64,000 bases of DNA from Ypsolopha sequella. Taxonomy: Eukaryota > Arthropoda > Insecta > Lepidoptera > Ypsolophidae. Positions 1 to 9,461 of the stretch are shown here, piece after piece (positions within the stretch are counted from its first letter, which is position 1; each line of letters opens with the position of its first letter). Location of the stretch: assembly GCA_934047225.1 (NCBI GenBank), contig OW203993.1, positions 29,216,069 to 29,280,068 of the forward strand, read 5' to 3'. The translations under genes and the position numbers were made by a program. The notes under the pieces were generated by a model. It saw only the letters and a list, made by a program, of their open reading frames with translations. It was not told the origin of the DNA and made no database searches.

Positions 1-472
1 ATGCAAAGCAGCATACCACCAACGTCATCTAGTGTCATACAAATTTATAGATGCAGCTGGAAATATACATTTTGTATAGACTTTGTATGGAAATATTAAA
101 TTACCAACCGCAAATAACATTTTTATATTTTTTTGTTGCAATGTACACTTAACACTAACCGCATGCAAAATTTCAAGTTTGTAGGCCTGCTAGAACACCT
201 TTAGACTTTTGATGATGTGTCAGTCAGTCAGTGACAAAATAAGGGAACTTTGACTTGAGATATTTCGTAATCGAATATAGGTACAAAGTTGTAATTTGGG
301 GTCAGAAGTAGGATCAGTAAGTACTCTTGGTTCCTGAAATTTCAGACTTCTAGCTTCACCCACAACGAAGAAAGGGGGTTGAAAGTGCCGTGAGTTGCTT
401 CGAGAAAAGGATGGTACGGCCGTTTTGCGTTTTTTCTGCGAGACTTTGCGGGGGCACTGCCGTGCCCCCAGA
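1..472 (+). repeat. Long dispersed repeat, copy 1 (cut by window start)
   Basis: Base 1 onward matches 51808-52281 in direct orientation and 62355-62837 in inverted orientation, with only scattered differences. All three copies stop matching just after the same short hairpin, an 8-bp stem GGGGGCAC/GTGCCCCC (453-472 here), so that hairpin is probably at or near the true end of the repeat. This copy continues left of the window. No coding capacity is seen; the open frame across it is present only because the GC-rich end lacks stops. Confidence 0.85.
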
Positions 473-569
473 TACGGACAATTTTAAGTTGCACTAAATT
501 ATATTTTATAAAATCTGTAGGATGTCTTCTGTCCATTATTTTATTTGGATGGAATTATAAAACAGGGGG

Positions 570-735
570 CTAAATTAGCAGCTCGATGCCAGTCCGTACA
601 AATATCGACGGTAACGACATTGATATAACGTTCATATCAGCGCGCATTGCGAAGTGGCTGAGGATTGCTGAATCGTCTTCGCGGGGATACCAGAAAATAG
701 CGAAAATTATACTTTTCATATTCGAAAAATATTAC
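570..735 (-). mobile_element. Degraded copy of the 'TTAA-GGC' MITE (family also at 18.75, 43.91 and 53.64 kb)
   Basis: Read on the minus strand, this stretch aligns with the right half of the element at 18749-19186: the GCAGCTCGATG block near the terminus, the GATCAGCGCGCA-like block and the TACTTTTCATA block are in the same order. The outer TTAAGGCG terminus is missing here and there are small indels, so this is the oldest of the four copies. Similarity fades beyond about 735. Confidence 0.6.
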
Positions 736-1429
736 ATTTATATATTTTAAACATCACTATGTTCAATCTTAGACCATTCCCTTAGTTTTACATTTTTACC
801 ACTCATTTAAACCTTAATTAAATTTAAACCGCTATCCTTTTGAATTATAAAAAATTAAGCATTTTATTAAGTTTTAAAAGCTTTTTAAAGATATTTATTT
901 AATTATTGTAGGTTGAAGATTTTAAGGTTTTAGCATACTACTTTCATGGGTTTTAAAAGGTCACAGTTACGGGACAGAAGTCAATAAATTGCATACATTT
1001 AGAGAATAAGGACAGCTGAAAATCAGCGCTGTGCAGATGTACGTACTCACAGCATTTGCTCAGCTGCGTCCTTTTTGTCACTTCAGCTATATACTGTGTA
1101 ATTTAAATGCTAGTTGAAAGACAAATAATTTTACGAAAATGTTAAAGAAAATAGATGAAAACTGCGTATGCATGTGTTCTATCAATATTAAATCTTGTTC
1201 TGGACTGATATGTCCTAATAACCCCTTGAACAATGATGGAAAACATCAGGTAAATACTAAAACGCTATATGAAGTTTGATGTACGTATTTTTTAGGTTTT
1301 TATTAGAGATGTAAAGCTAGGTGTCTAGGTGGTAGACCTGATGCCAAGCTCGACTGTGGAGGTACCACCATCTTACTTGCAAACCCCGCCGAAGTTATTC
1401 GGGGGAGAGTAAGAGGACAACTCTCAAAG
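736..1429. other. AT-rich sequence, nothing recognised
   Basis: No convincing coding frame, RNA gene or repeat boundary is visible. The right end (about 1310-1429) is less AT-rich than the rest but I cannot assign it. Confidence 0.5.
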
Positions 1430-1550
1430 ATGTACAGTGGAGACCACATCAAGCTATACACTTGCAGTACGAAATTAGCCCCTACAGAGAAGAATATACG
1501 ATAGGTACAAAGTCCAATGTGTCTTACTTGATGCGGTCTCCACTGTACAT
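1430..1550. mobile_element. Short TIR element, about 120 bp
   Basis: The ends are inverted repeats of about 23-24 bp (ATGTACAGTGGAGACC then CATCAAG, with one extra base in the right arm). A second, more diverged copy with the same internal order (GTACAGT...GACCACGTCAAG, then ATACACTTG, then GATAGGTAC) lies at 45090-45198, which shows that it is a dispersed family. No coding capacity. Confidence 0.65.
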
Positions 1551-2577
1551 AGTCTTACTTTATAATTCTATCGATAAATTACCATCTCAATCGAAATATA
1601 CTTTGCTATTTAATAAATAAACAAAATAATTTGTTTCTTTTTTCGTATACATTCTCAAATAAATTGGCTCAAACAAAACATAAACATAAAAATATCTTCA
1701 TTGACCATAATACACATATTTTCAGTCTGTTAAAATTTTTAGTCTTTTATAGGCAAAAAGTGACATACACAAATAATGATACAATTTTTTTAAAACTCAA
1801 CGATAGTATTTTGGTTGTATAATTTTAGAACGAAGAGAAAATAATTATTAACTATAGAAATTTTTGTAAAATTATCGTTTGTTCTTTTTAAAAACTTTTA
1901 TAAGTTTCATTAAAAGCATTGAGTCTGTCGATAAAGATATCGGATATGTCTCCGGAAAACGGGTCTGTGACCTTTATTTTAGTGTGGTTCACGACGAAAT
2001 AGGAAACCCCAAAAATATGCAAGACACTGTAATGAAATGGAAATGAAAATATATTTATTTAACTTATACGCATTTTTACAATACATGCGTAAATGAGCAA
2101 CACGAAGATAAGACAAAAATCTTAACTTATTTAAATATTCTTTATTTTTGATTTTGTCTTTCCTTCATAGATTGTTTTAACAAATTTAGTATACTAAATA
2201 ACATATATACTGGGCACTATTTAACACATAAGCAAGCGTCTTTCGTAATATACTAAAAATAGTGAGTTGGTATTTTACGTTTATGGTACACATCGTATGT
2301 GGTCAAAACCGTAATTATTTTATTATTTACGCGAAATAGCAAAAAAGTCATGGTTGGTATTCTCCGTACGTGGTATTAATCGTCGAAACGATCGATTTTA
2401 GTGATACGATGTTTCCTTGGCTTTATAAATCTATGAGTTTCTTTCTATAGTTATGCCGTACATATCTCCCCCGCCAACCGCGTACGTCTTTTCGACAGAT
2501 ACTTTAGGGCTTATCGAGCATATGTCAAGTTACATGATATTTTAATATTGAATTTTTGGTTATCAAAAGTACCGAAA
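1551..2577. other. AT-rich sequence, nothing recognised
   Basis: The short open frame at 1631-1822 has AT-driven composition and no recognisable domain. No tandem or inverted repeat stands out. Confidence 0.5.
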
Positions 2578-2608
2578 GAACCGGGATTAATTTTGAATCC
2601 CGGTTCTA
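2578..2608. repeat. Perfect hairpin GAACCGGGATT / AATCCCGGTTC
   Basis: An 11-bp perfect stem with a loop of about 7 bases. A related CGGGATTTCCCGGTTC element follows at about 2636-2652, so the same terminal-like motif occurs twice within 75 bp. It could be a transposon end or a structured RNA segment; I cannot decide. Confidence 0.5.
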
Positions 2609-2660
2609 TTTTTTACTGCGATGTTCTTTCGGAAGCGGGATTTCCCGGTTCTATACCCTT

Positions 2661-3082
2661 CTTTCGAACCTAAAATACATTCTTGGCAGATATCTACGTC
2701 ATACACAGAACTTAAAAGTCCAAATTTCATGTTTCTAAATCTAGCCGTTTGGTCTAGGCGTGTGTGTGACTGAAATGGGGAAGAAAAGAAAAAGAAAACA
2801 TCCGAGTGTGATTGAAATGGGATTAAATGCCGAAATATGTCACATGACACTTTCATCTATTGGAGACCTGATAACAAAAATAACCTTTTTTCAAGTTATC
2901 ACTTAAGTTCAGATTTGGGATTCTTCACAATACCCTGACTGAATGACTGATCCATTTATTGTAAAACTTCAAAAGACGATTGATAGTGACTGACCTGATT
3001 AATTAACTATCTAGTAACTTTCCGAAGAAACAATAGTGACAAAGCTGCTTTGTTAAAGCTGTCTTATTACCAATAACCAATA
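2661..3082. other. Unassigned sequence
   Basis: No gene or repeat boundary recognised between the hairpin region and the tandem array. Confidence 0.4.
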
Positions 3083-4016
3083 CCTTGGTACAGTTATAAG
3101 TTCCTGGCCAAGTGCGCTTAGTTACTTGGTACAGTTATGAGTTCTTGGCCAAGCGCGCTTAGTTACTTGTGCTTAGTTACTTGGTACAGTTATGAGTTCC
3201 TGGCCAAGAGCGCTTAGTTACTTGGTACAGTTATGAGTTCTTGGCCAAGTGCGCTTAGTTACTTGTGCTTAGTTACTTGGTATAGTTATGAGTTCCTGGC
3301 CAAGTGCGCTTAGTTACTTGGTACAGTTATGAGTTCTTTGCCAAGCGCGCTTAGTTACTTGGTACAGTTATGAGTTCCTGGCCAAGTGCGCTTAGTTACT
3401 TATGCTTAGTTACTTGGTACAGCTATGAGCTCCTGGACAAGTGCGTTTAGTTACTTGTGCTTAGTTACTTGGTACAGTTATGAGTTCCTGGCCAAGTGCG
3501 CTTAGTTACTTGGTACAGTTATGAGTTCTTGGCCAAGTGCGCTTAGTTACTTGTGCTTAGTTACTTGGTACAGTTATGAGTTCCTGGCCAAGTGCGCTTA
3601 GTTACTTGGTACAGTTATGAGTTCTTGGCCAAGCGCGCTTAGTTACTTGGTACAGTTATGAGTTCCTGGCCAAGTGCGCTTAGTTACTTTATGCTTAGTT
3701 ACTTGGTACAGCTATGAGCTCCTGGACAAGTGCGTTTAGTTACTTGAGCTTAGTTACTTGGTACAGTTATGAGTTCCTGGCCAAGTGCGCTTAGTTACTT
3801 ATGCTTAGTTACTTGGTACAGCTATGAGCTCCTGGACAAGTGCGTTTAGTTACTTGTGCTTAGTTACTTGGTACAGTTATGAGTTCCTGGCCAAGTGCGC
3901 TTAGTTACTTGTGCTTAGTTACTTGGTACAGTTATGAGTTCCTGGCCAAGTGCGCTTAGTTACTTATGCTTAGTTACTTGGTACAGCTATGAGCTCCTGG
4001 ACAAGTGCGTTTAGTT
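3083..4016. repeat. Tandem satellite, 41-bp unit with optional 14-bp spacer
   Basis: The basic unit reads ACTTGGTACAGTTATGAG, TTCCTGGCCAAG, TGCGCTTAGTT (41 bp). In many units an extra ACTTGTGCTTAGTT (14 bp), itself a partial copy of the unit, is inserted, giving 55-bp units. There are roughly 18-20 units. Variants such as the GAGCTCCTGGACAAG unit recur at intervals, so larger blocks were duplicated after the units diverged. Some units carry the 10-bp palindrome CTTGGCCAAG. Non-coding. Confidence 0.95.
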
Positions 4017-4479
4017 ATGTAGTCTTGTCTATTGTAATAATAAACTACCTGTAGTAAACAAGTCTGGTCTGTACATTGAACATTTTTGCGAAATTTCAAA
4101 TCTTGTTATTATTGTTCTGAGGTTAAAACTACAATGATTGTCTGTATGTATGCATTACATTTTAACTCGAGAACTACACAACGGATTAAGGTGCGGTTTT
4201 CTTTAATATCATTTTAGTGACCTTGGTCAACATAAAGGCTATAAGGGTTGTCGATAAAATAACCGCCAAGCCGAAAACGAGGCAAGGATTCAATAAACGC
4301 GGGCGGAGGCGCGAGTGAAGTCTGGTTGGTTATTATATTGGATGACGTAGCATTTAAACGACATTGATTTCAACATAATAAAATAAATTTTCCATGTAAT
4401 TTGAATCCGCCGGCGTTTTAAACGGTCCAATTTATTAAATTAATTAACAGGAGATTTTCCTTGTTCATTTTATTTTTAG
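4017..4479. other. Unassigned sequence
   Basis: Nothing recognised. A GC-richer patch near 4270-4325 has no coding signal. Confidence 0.4.
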
Positions 4480-5095
4480 GGTTCCGTACCCGAAAGGTGC
4501 CAAATGGGACCTTGTTACTTAGCCTTCGCTGTCTGTTTGTCTGTCCGTCTGTCCGTAAGTCTTACGTGTAGATTACAGGAAATATATTCCGTACTCAGTG
4601 GTAGCCGCGAAATGTTTACCAGGCGCTACCATTTTAGCGTCTTGTTTTTGTCACCTTAATGTTGCTATGGCATATATTGGCCCAGCTTTTCGATCAACAA
4701 TATAATTATATTGTACATCGAGGTCCCAGCTGTAAGGGTAGTGTTATGTTGTGGTTGATAAATAAATAAATAAATAAATCCGTACCCCTATTATAAACAC
4801 GAAAGTGTGTTTGTTGGTTAGTCCTTCTTTCACGCAGCAACACGGATAGACGTGATTTTTTGCATAGATATAGTTTATGGGCCGGATAATGACACACGCT
4901 ACTTTTGATCCCGGGAAAATTCAAACGAAATCAGCGCGGGGAAGCCGCGGGCAAAAAGCTAGTAAATAAATAAATTGTTGTTATTACCCATAATATTTTT
5001 AGGGTTCCATACCCGTACTGTAGTAATACTTTATATTCTCTGGTAGTGGTACGGAATCCTTTGTGCGCGAGTACAACTCGCACTTGCCCAAATTA
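4480..5095 (+). repeat. GGTTCCGTACC / TGTC-rich dispersed repeat with CAGGCGCTACC module
   Basis: Contains the core AGGGTTCCGTACC, a GGGACC...GCTGTCTG(TCTG)n tract at about 4530-4555, then a CAGGCGCTACCATTTTAGCG ... TGTTGCTATGGCAT module that also occurs at 50805, 51190 and 51595. The right end (about 5040-5092) carries the TACGGAATCC...GTGCGCGAG...CTCGCACTTG core. The same modules recur about a dozen times in the window. Confidence 0.7.
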
Positions 5096-5390
5096 TTTAA
5101 TTAATCGTGAAATCGTTGAGAACTCCGTCGATCACTGAACCTAACTGGCTTTTAAAAACCGTTTTTTTCTGCATGTTATATTATACAGGTAGCAGGTATT
5201 CTACTTTTCACTAGCTTTTTTCTACGACTTCGTTCACGTAGACATTCTAGTAAGTAGTTTTTTACCACATGAACTTATTAACACATTGGTAAAATGGTGA
5301 CGTTCAGTGAGGAATGGTGTGGTACTGGTAAGGTGTGTATTTTGATTCAAAGTTTTTCAATGGTGGAAAAATTCGTCGTTCCAGATACGA
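5096..5390. other. Unassigned AT-rich sequence
   Basis: No feature recognised. Confidence 0.4.
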
Positions 5391-5392
5391 AC

Positions 5393-5466
5393 CTCGGTAG
5401 CGCAGTCGGTAGCGCACCTGTCATGTAAGCAGGAGGTCGCAGGTTCAAATCTTGGCCAGAGGAATT
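5393..5466 (+). repeat. tRNA-Thr-like sequence, probably a SINE head or tRNA pseudogene
   Basis: An A box (TAGCGCAGTCGG) and a B box (GGTTCAAATC) are correctly spaced. A 5-bp anticodon stem CCTGT/GCAGG holds loop CATGTAA, giving anticodon TGT (Thr). Position 33 is A instead of the near-invariant T, and the acceptor and T stems do not pair fully, so a working tRNA is unlikely. A poly-T run follows. An internal Pol III promoter is plausible. Confidence 0.55.
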
Positions 5467-5929
5467 TTTTCAAAAATAATTGTGCTTTTAAATTTGTTTC
5501 TGATTGATTTCTAGCTGGTAATGTACTCTAATACCAATTATGATAATTATGAATAAATTAAATTTTAGCTATATTAGCTTTTTATTTGTAGTTTTAAGCA
5601 ATTATATGATAATAATTAAAAAAATAATGAACTTTATATTTTTTCGATATATTTCGGCCTCATCAGTGGGGCCGTCATCAGTCGAGTGGTTGACAGGTAA
5701 AAATGATATATAATGATATATAAAATATATAATGCCCTCAAACATGCAAACTATTTTCGATATATGTAGCTTATGTAGCTTAGGTCCTCGTACTCATTAA
5801 TTGTATTTAGGGGCCGAACATGAAAAAAATACCCAAAACTAAATTAATTAAGAATTTATACAGACTTGCAGTACAGACCAGCCCGCTCAAATAAAAAAAA
5901 ACCAAACCGATACATACCCCATCACGTAC
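5467..5929. other. Intron sequence downstream of receptor exon, nothing recognised
   Basis: AT-rich. It includes a short ATGATATAT-type tandem near 5700-5735. The TM6-TM7 exon of the receptor is not found here. Confidence 0.5.
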
Positions 5930-6077
5930 CTAATACGCAGCCCCATCCTGACGTAGAGTCCCAGGATGATCAGCCCCGGCAGCACGAAGAACAGGAGACT
6001 GCTGATCTCACACAAGTACCAGGAGGGCAGCTCCAGCATAGCGCAGAATGCTGACTCTGACGACGTGTTGCCGGACC
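5930..6077 (-). CDS. CAPA-receptor-like GPCR, exon with ECL2 end and TM5 (partial gene)
   Basis: 148-bp internal exon. On the minus strand an acceptor (CTATCTCCAG) precedes base 6077 and a donor (AG|GTACGT) follows base 5930. It encodes SGNTSSESAFCAML, then TM5 SLLFFVLPGLIILGLYVRMG and LRIR at the start of ICL3. The Cys in AFCAML is the expected ECL2 partner of the TM3 Cys encoded at 44.4 kb. Phase is 2-base start, 2-base end, so it joins the 17979-18178 exon as CCA-GGG-TCC (PGS). SGN..ESAFCAML and LYVRMGL are features I associate with CAPA/pyrokinin-type neuropeptide receptors. TM6 and TM7 must lie left of base 1. The family call is from memory; the GPCR call is firm. Confidence 0.88.
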
Positions 6078-6197
6078 CTGGAGATAGAAGGATACATGTG
6101 AGAACAGCAGACTGCAGTTTGCAGTGGTACCAGGAGAGCAGTTCTGGCATGGCGCAGAACGCTGAGCCTGATGATGTAATGATGGTGATGCCTGACC
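6078..6197 (-). pseudogene. In-frame partial duplication of the TM5 exon with its own acceptor
   Basis: Read on the minus strand, a second acceptor (CCTTTCTCCAG) precedes base 6197 and is followed by GGTCAGGC..., which resembles the start of the true exon. The encoded SAFCAMPELLSWYHC parallels SAFCAMLELPSWYLC of the real exon. Similarity ends before TM5 proper. The distance between the two acceptors is exactly 120 bp and the frame is open, so use of the upstream acceptor would add 40 residues to ECL2 without a frameshift. It could be a relic, or a usable alternative 3' splice site. Confidence 0.75.
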
Positions 6198-6515
6198 CTG
6201 GAGAAAGGAAATGCTATGAAGGGTCTGACTATAGTTCCCTCTGATTTCTAAGCTATACAAGTTCTAATCAAGTTGCAGTTTTTACGCCCGCTTTCCAAAA
6301 TAAATTTATTATCCGTAGAATTTAGACTGCATCCATCAATTATCTCAACTAATACATACTTGTCCAGTATGTATTATTGACGTACTCAGAAAATTTTACC
6401 AAATACTTCACTGATCATACAGATAAAAGAAATAGTATAAGCAAAAGAAATATTTCTCCAAACAAGTCTCTCGTCCAGACAAGATCTCTATAATAGCGAA
6501 ATGAGAAAGTGTGTC
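6198..6515. other. Intron, nothing recognised
   Basis: No feature beyond the duplicated exon end. Confidence 0.4.
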
Positions 6516-6595
6516 ATATGTGGTGTAAAGTGTGTTGTATGCGGTGCAAAGTGTGTTGTATGCGGTGCAAAGTGTGTTGTATGCGGTGCAAAGGT
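6516..6595. repeat. 21-bp tandem repeat, about 3.5 copies
   Basis: Unit TGTGTTGTATGCGGTGCAAAG. The first copy is diverged and the following ones are identical. Confidence 0.9.
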
Positions 6596-6982
6596 CGTAA
6601 ATAGAAATGAGTTTTTTGCAAAAGTGACTGGTCCGAAACGGTAAGTATCAAGAATGGAACTACTAATCTCTTAGTGGGGGAGTGATACCCGGAGCTAACC
6701 CCCCTACTCCACCCCTACCCCCCCCTTAAAGCTTGCGGCTGGATTCTAATCGCTCCACCCACTTTTCACTGACAATTATCACGTCCCATCGTGAAAGGTG
6801 GTGAGCCCTATCGCCATACTTCGACTAACAGCTTGACGTGCCTTCCGACGCACGCATACCAATACTAATGTATGTGTACCGCGGGTTATTGAACGGCTAC
6901 GTGAATTTGTCACTGTCACTCCAAGCGAAAACACGCGCAGTCCGAGCAAAATTCAGGACAAAAAGGAAAAAGTTAGTTTTAT
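6596..6982. other. Unassigned, with C-rich tract
   Basis: A C-rich run (about 6697-6726, several CCCCC tracts) is the only notable element. The reading frame through 6838-7086 ends inside a repeat of known type and is not credible. Confidence 0.4.
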
Positions 6983-7375
6983 ATTTTTTCAATGCATGTG
7001 CTCGTAAAGGCCCACTTTTTATGCATCAAAACCGAACAGAAAGTCGATTATTTTGCCCTAGGGCTTTATTATTATTATTTTTTTAAATTTGTTTGCAATG
7101 GTTGACTAACCTGCAGCCTTTCATAGACGTTATACTTTTTTTTCCACTGTTTAACGGCTCTGGATACAGTCCTTTTGAGCAAATTATAATTTAAAGTTCA
7201 CAAGATTATATTTGTTTTCATTTCCTCACACTATGCATTGAAAAATGTAGTATGATACACGGGCGTAAAAGCAATAAATTACTCGGTTACGTTTAAAACA
7301 CTCGCTACGCTCGTGTTTTAAATCGTCCTCGTAACTTATTCCTTTGCGCCCTTGTAGCATAAACTTCTATTATAA
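6983..7375 (-). mobile_element. Palindrome-core dispersed element, copy a
   Basis: Inverted copy of the element at 11405-11792. Order on the minus strand: a long imperfect palindrome (about 7250-7372), CAATGCATAGTGTGAGG, GAGCCGTTAAACAGTGG, a TAA-rich tract, GACTTTCTGTTCGGTTTTG, then TTACGAGCACATGCATTG. Four copies are in the window. No ORF. Confidence 0.85.
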
Positions 7376-7419
7376 GAAAAACTAAAATAGCTAGCAACAT
7401 TTCCAAAATCAAAAATCTA

Positions 7420-7545
7420 GATATTGTTGAATCCCATCTAATAAAATATGTCTAAGTTATGTACATGGTACATTTTCGTCAAACGAGGAGAAAAAGTGTG
7501 TTTTTAGACCTCATTTCAACAATTATACTAAATAAAACATAATGA
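7420..7545. repeat. Small dispersed repeat (ATATTGTT..CCCATCTA..AAATATG)
   Basis: Resembles 57290-57410 in direct orientation and the inverse of about 52690-52790; a weaker match lies near 14790-14890. Shared landmarks are the CCCATCTA block, GTCAAACGAGGAGAAAAAGTG and ATTTCAA(T/C)AA. Confidence 0.5.
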
Positions 7546-7569
7546 AAATATTTAAATATTTAAATCCGA

Positions 7570-7880
7570 AACGAAAATATCCGTCAGAGATCGAAGGTGA
7601 CCGATATAGCCTGCCGAATCAGTAAGTTGAAGTGGCAGTGGACTGGACATATTTGTCGCCAACGTGATTATCGTAAGGGCCGTAACCGTAAGGCATTGGA
7701 ATGGAGACCACGTACAGCAAAGCGTAGCGTAGGTCGCCCTCGTGCCCGCTGGACTGACGATCTGAAGGACGTTGCGGGTGGCGGCTGGATGAGGATGACT
7801 GAGGACCGCCAACAGTGGCGTAATATTGGGGAGGCCTGTGTCCAGCAGTGGACGAATACGGGCTGATGGATGGATGGAAA
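7570..7880 (+). pseudogene. RTE-type non-LTR retrotransposon, C-terminal 3' fragment
   Basis: The frame at 7597-7866 encodes ISKLKWQWTGHICRQ, then RKALEWRPRTAKRSVGRP, ARWTDDLKDVAGGGWMRM and ending WRNIGEACVQQWTNTG. This is the characteristic C-terminal tail after the RT domain of RTE-clade elements. The 3' end carries a GATGGATGGATGG run right after the stop, as expected for the short 3' tail of this clade. Everything upstream (endonuclease, RT) is absent: a standard 5'-truncated insertion. The initial ATG is chance. Confidence 0.85.
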
Positions 7881-8130
7881 ATATTTATAATTTTGCCATC
7901 CGAGGTTTGTACTCTAAGGCGCTGATCGTCATCTTAGAGTGATAACCTTGTAAGGACGTTATAGTGAAATTCATACGAGGAATAAATAATAAACACAAAA
8001 CAATAAAACTATTTTCGTGTAATTTGCCATCCGAGGTTTTCACTTTAAGGCGATGATATATCAGAGATTGATTATACTTTTCCGTGTATTTCATGAAATG
8101 AAATACACAGAAAAGAAGCACCCGTATGTT
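7881..8130. repeat. Direct duplication plus short palindrome
   Basis: The block TTTGCCATCCGAGGTTT..AC..TAAGGCG occurs at about 7891 and again at about 8023. A perfect palindrome GTGTATTTCAT-GAA-ATGAAATACAC lies at about 8082-8106, followed by AGAAAAGAAGCACCCGTATG, which recurs inverted at about 52505-52535. Confidence 0.55.
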
Positions 8131-8799
8131 TTGGCTCAAATTCGGACGAACTAACATAAAGTGGTTATGATTATGATATATGTGTTCGTAGCATTACAGT
8201 GTCCTCAAACTTTAGCAAAGAACTATTTGCTGTAATCCTAGACTATTTCAGTATTCAGCAATGTAACCGTCAGTAGTTCATCCCAAAGATGGCAAACAAA
8301 TCGAACTAGAAAATAAACATAAGTCAGTTATAAAGCAAAAAAAAAACTGCATTTCAAAAATTTGGATTACTTTTTAATTTTTTAATTAATGTTTTATTTA
8401 TTTGCAAAAGTAATTTTCTGTTTTTTTTTTAATTTAATAAACTAAGATTAATCCAAGTAAATTGTCACTAGAAACAAGTATTATACTTTTACTTGGCTTT
8501 TTAAATAGGCTTGTAGTTGTTTCTTTTTTTTTTGTTACAAACATGTATTAAGCTATCAAGAGTTCATAGCTGAAAGCGAGCAAGATGGGGTCGATATCTA
8601 AGCTGAGTTGCTTGTTTTCAGATTTGAGCTCATCGATATCTTGTCGTATTCGTGTCGTTATGTAATGTCGTAATCCAGTACAGATACTTATTTTACTTTA
8701 ACTTAGAAAAGTTGCATGTATTATTTGTCAAAAAAAAACTCGGCAGAATTGTTTTTTAATGCAGAACAGGGATAAAATGTACATTACGGGACGCTAAAG
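8131..8799. other. Unassigned AT-rich sequence
   Basis: No gene. The last 50 bases (AAAATGTACATTACGGGACG) match the inverse of a block near 10970-11000. Confidence 0.4.
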
Positions 8800-8801
8800 T
8801 A

Positions 8802-9459
8802 GGGCCACTGAGTGATGGCACTTATGATAGCTGCATTTAGTGATGAGGTACATTTCAAATTTCGATTAAAAATAAAAATCAAGTGTGAGTTTACTCAACA
8901 TTAGACACGTCATTCAACATAATGATATAAAAGGAAAATGTGCCAAAACCAGTGGCGTAGAATAAACTACGCTAACATGGCCCACCCCTCCATCCCTTTC
9001 CCTCTACTTTCACAAATACATTCAACCTTTTTGTATTTTGGAGGGGTGGGCCATGTTAGCGTAGTTTATCTCTAGCTATCGGAGGGCTATGCGGTGTAGT
9101 GCCCCGGGACCCCCAAAAGATGTTTAAATATCTAAATCGAAAAAAGTATTTTACTATCATTTATTTTTGTTTAGTTTAACTTCGTCATTGTTTTGTTTTT
9201 AATTAAATATTATTGCGTAACTTGGCGACCTCAAACACGACCTATAAAAAATGAGAAACTTTAAAAAAAAAATCTTTGTTTCTATACGAATTCTATTTTG
9301 CACTATAAAGCAAAATTCAAATCGAAAAATAACAACCGAAACAAGTAGTACATCACTATCAACAATGAAGTATTACATTTTTTAATTCACACTTGCTTAT
9401 AAATAATTACGATACTTTGTAGGCATTTAAACGTCATAGGCGCCATCACTCAGTGGCTC
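8802..9459 (+). mobile_element. TA-flanked non-autonomous DNA transposon, copy 1 (with nested insert)
   Basis: Terminal inverted repeats of about 26 bp (GGGCCACTGAGTGATGGC, then C, then TATGA, with a few mismatches) are bordered by TA on both sides (8800-8801, 9460-9461). An inverted copy lies at 44543-45062. No transposase. TA target duplication suggests mobilisation by a Tc1/mariner-type transposase. The element is split by the foldback insertion at 8961-9072, absent from the other copy. Confidence 0.85.
8961..9072. mobile_element. 112-bp foldback element nested in the TA MITE
   Basis: Perfect 31-bp inverted arms at 8962-8992 and 9039-9069 surround a 46-bp spacer. The sister element at 44543-45062 reads straight through GGCGTAG-CTATCGG, giving the empty site; here TAG is present on both sides of the insert, consistent with a 3-bp target duplication. 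No coding capacity. Confidence 0.9.
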
Positions 9460-9461
9460 TA

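Noticed and set aside
453..472. Helitron 3' terminus (hairpin)
   Set aside because: The hairpin end is shared by three copies, but the CTRR terminus and A-T insertion site expected of Helitrons are not seen after it.
5393..5466. Functional tRNA-Thr gene
   Set aside because: Position 33 is A and the acceptor stem does not pair; treated as SINE head or pseudogene.
5887..6260. Other frames over the receptor exon (5866-6054, 5966-6244, 5970-6260)
   Set aside because: Shadows of the minus-strand exon and its duplicated start; only one frame matches GPCR TM5 with good splice sites.
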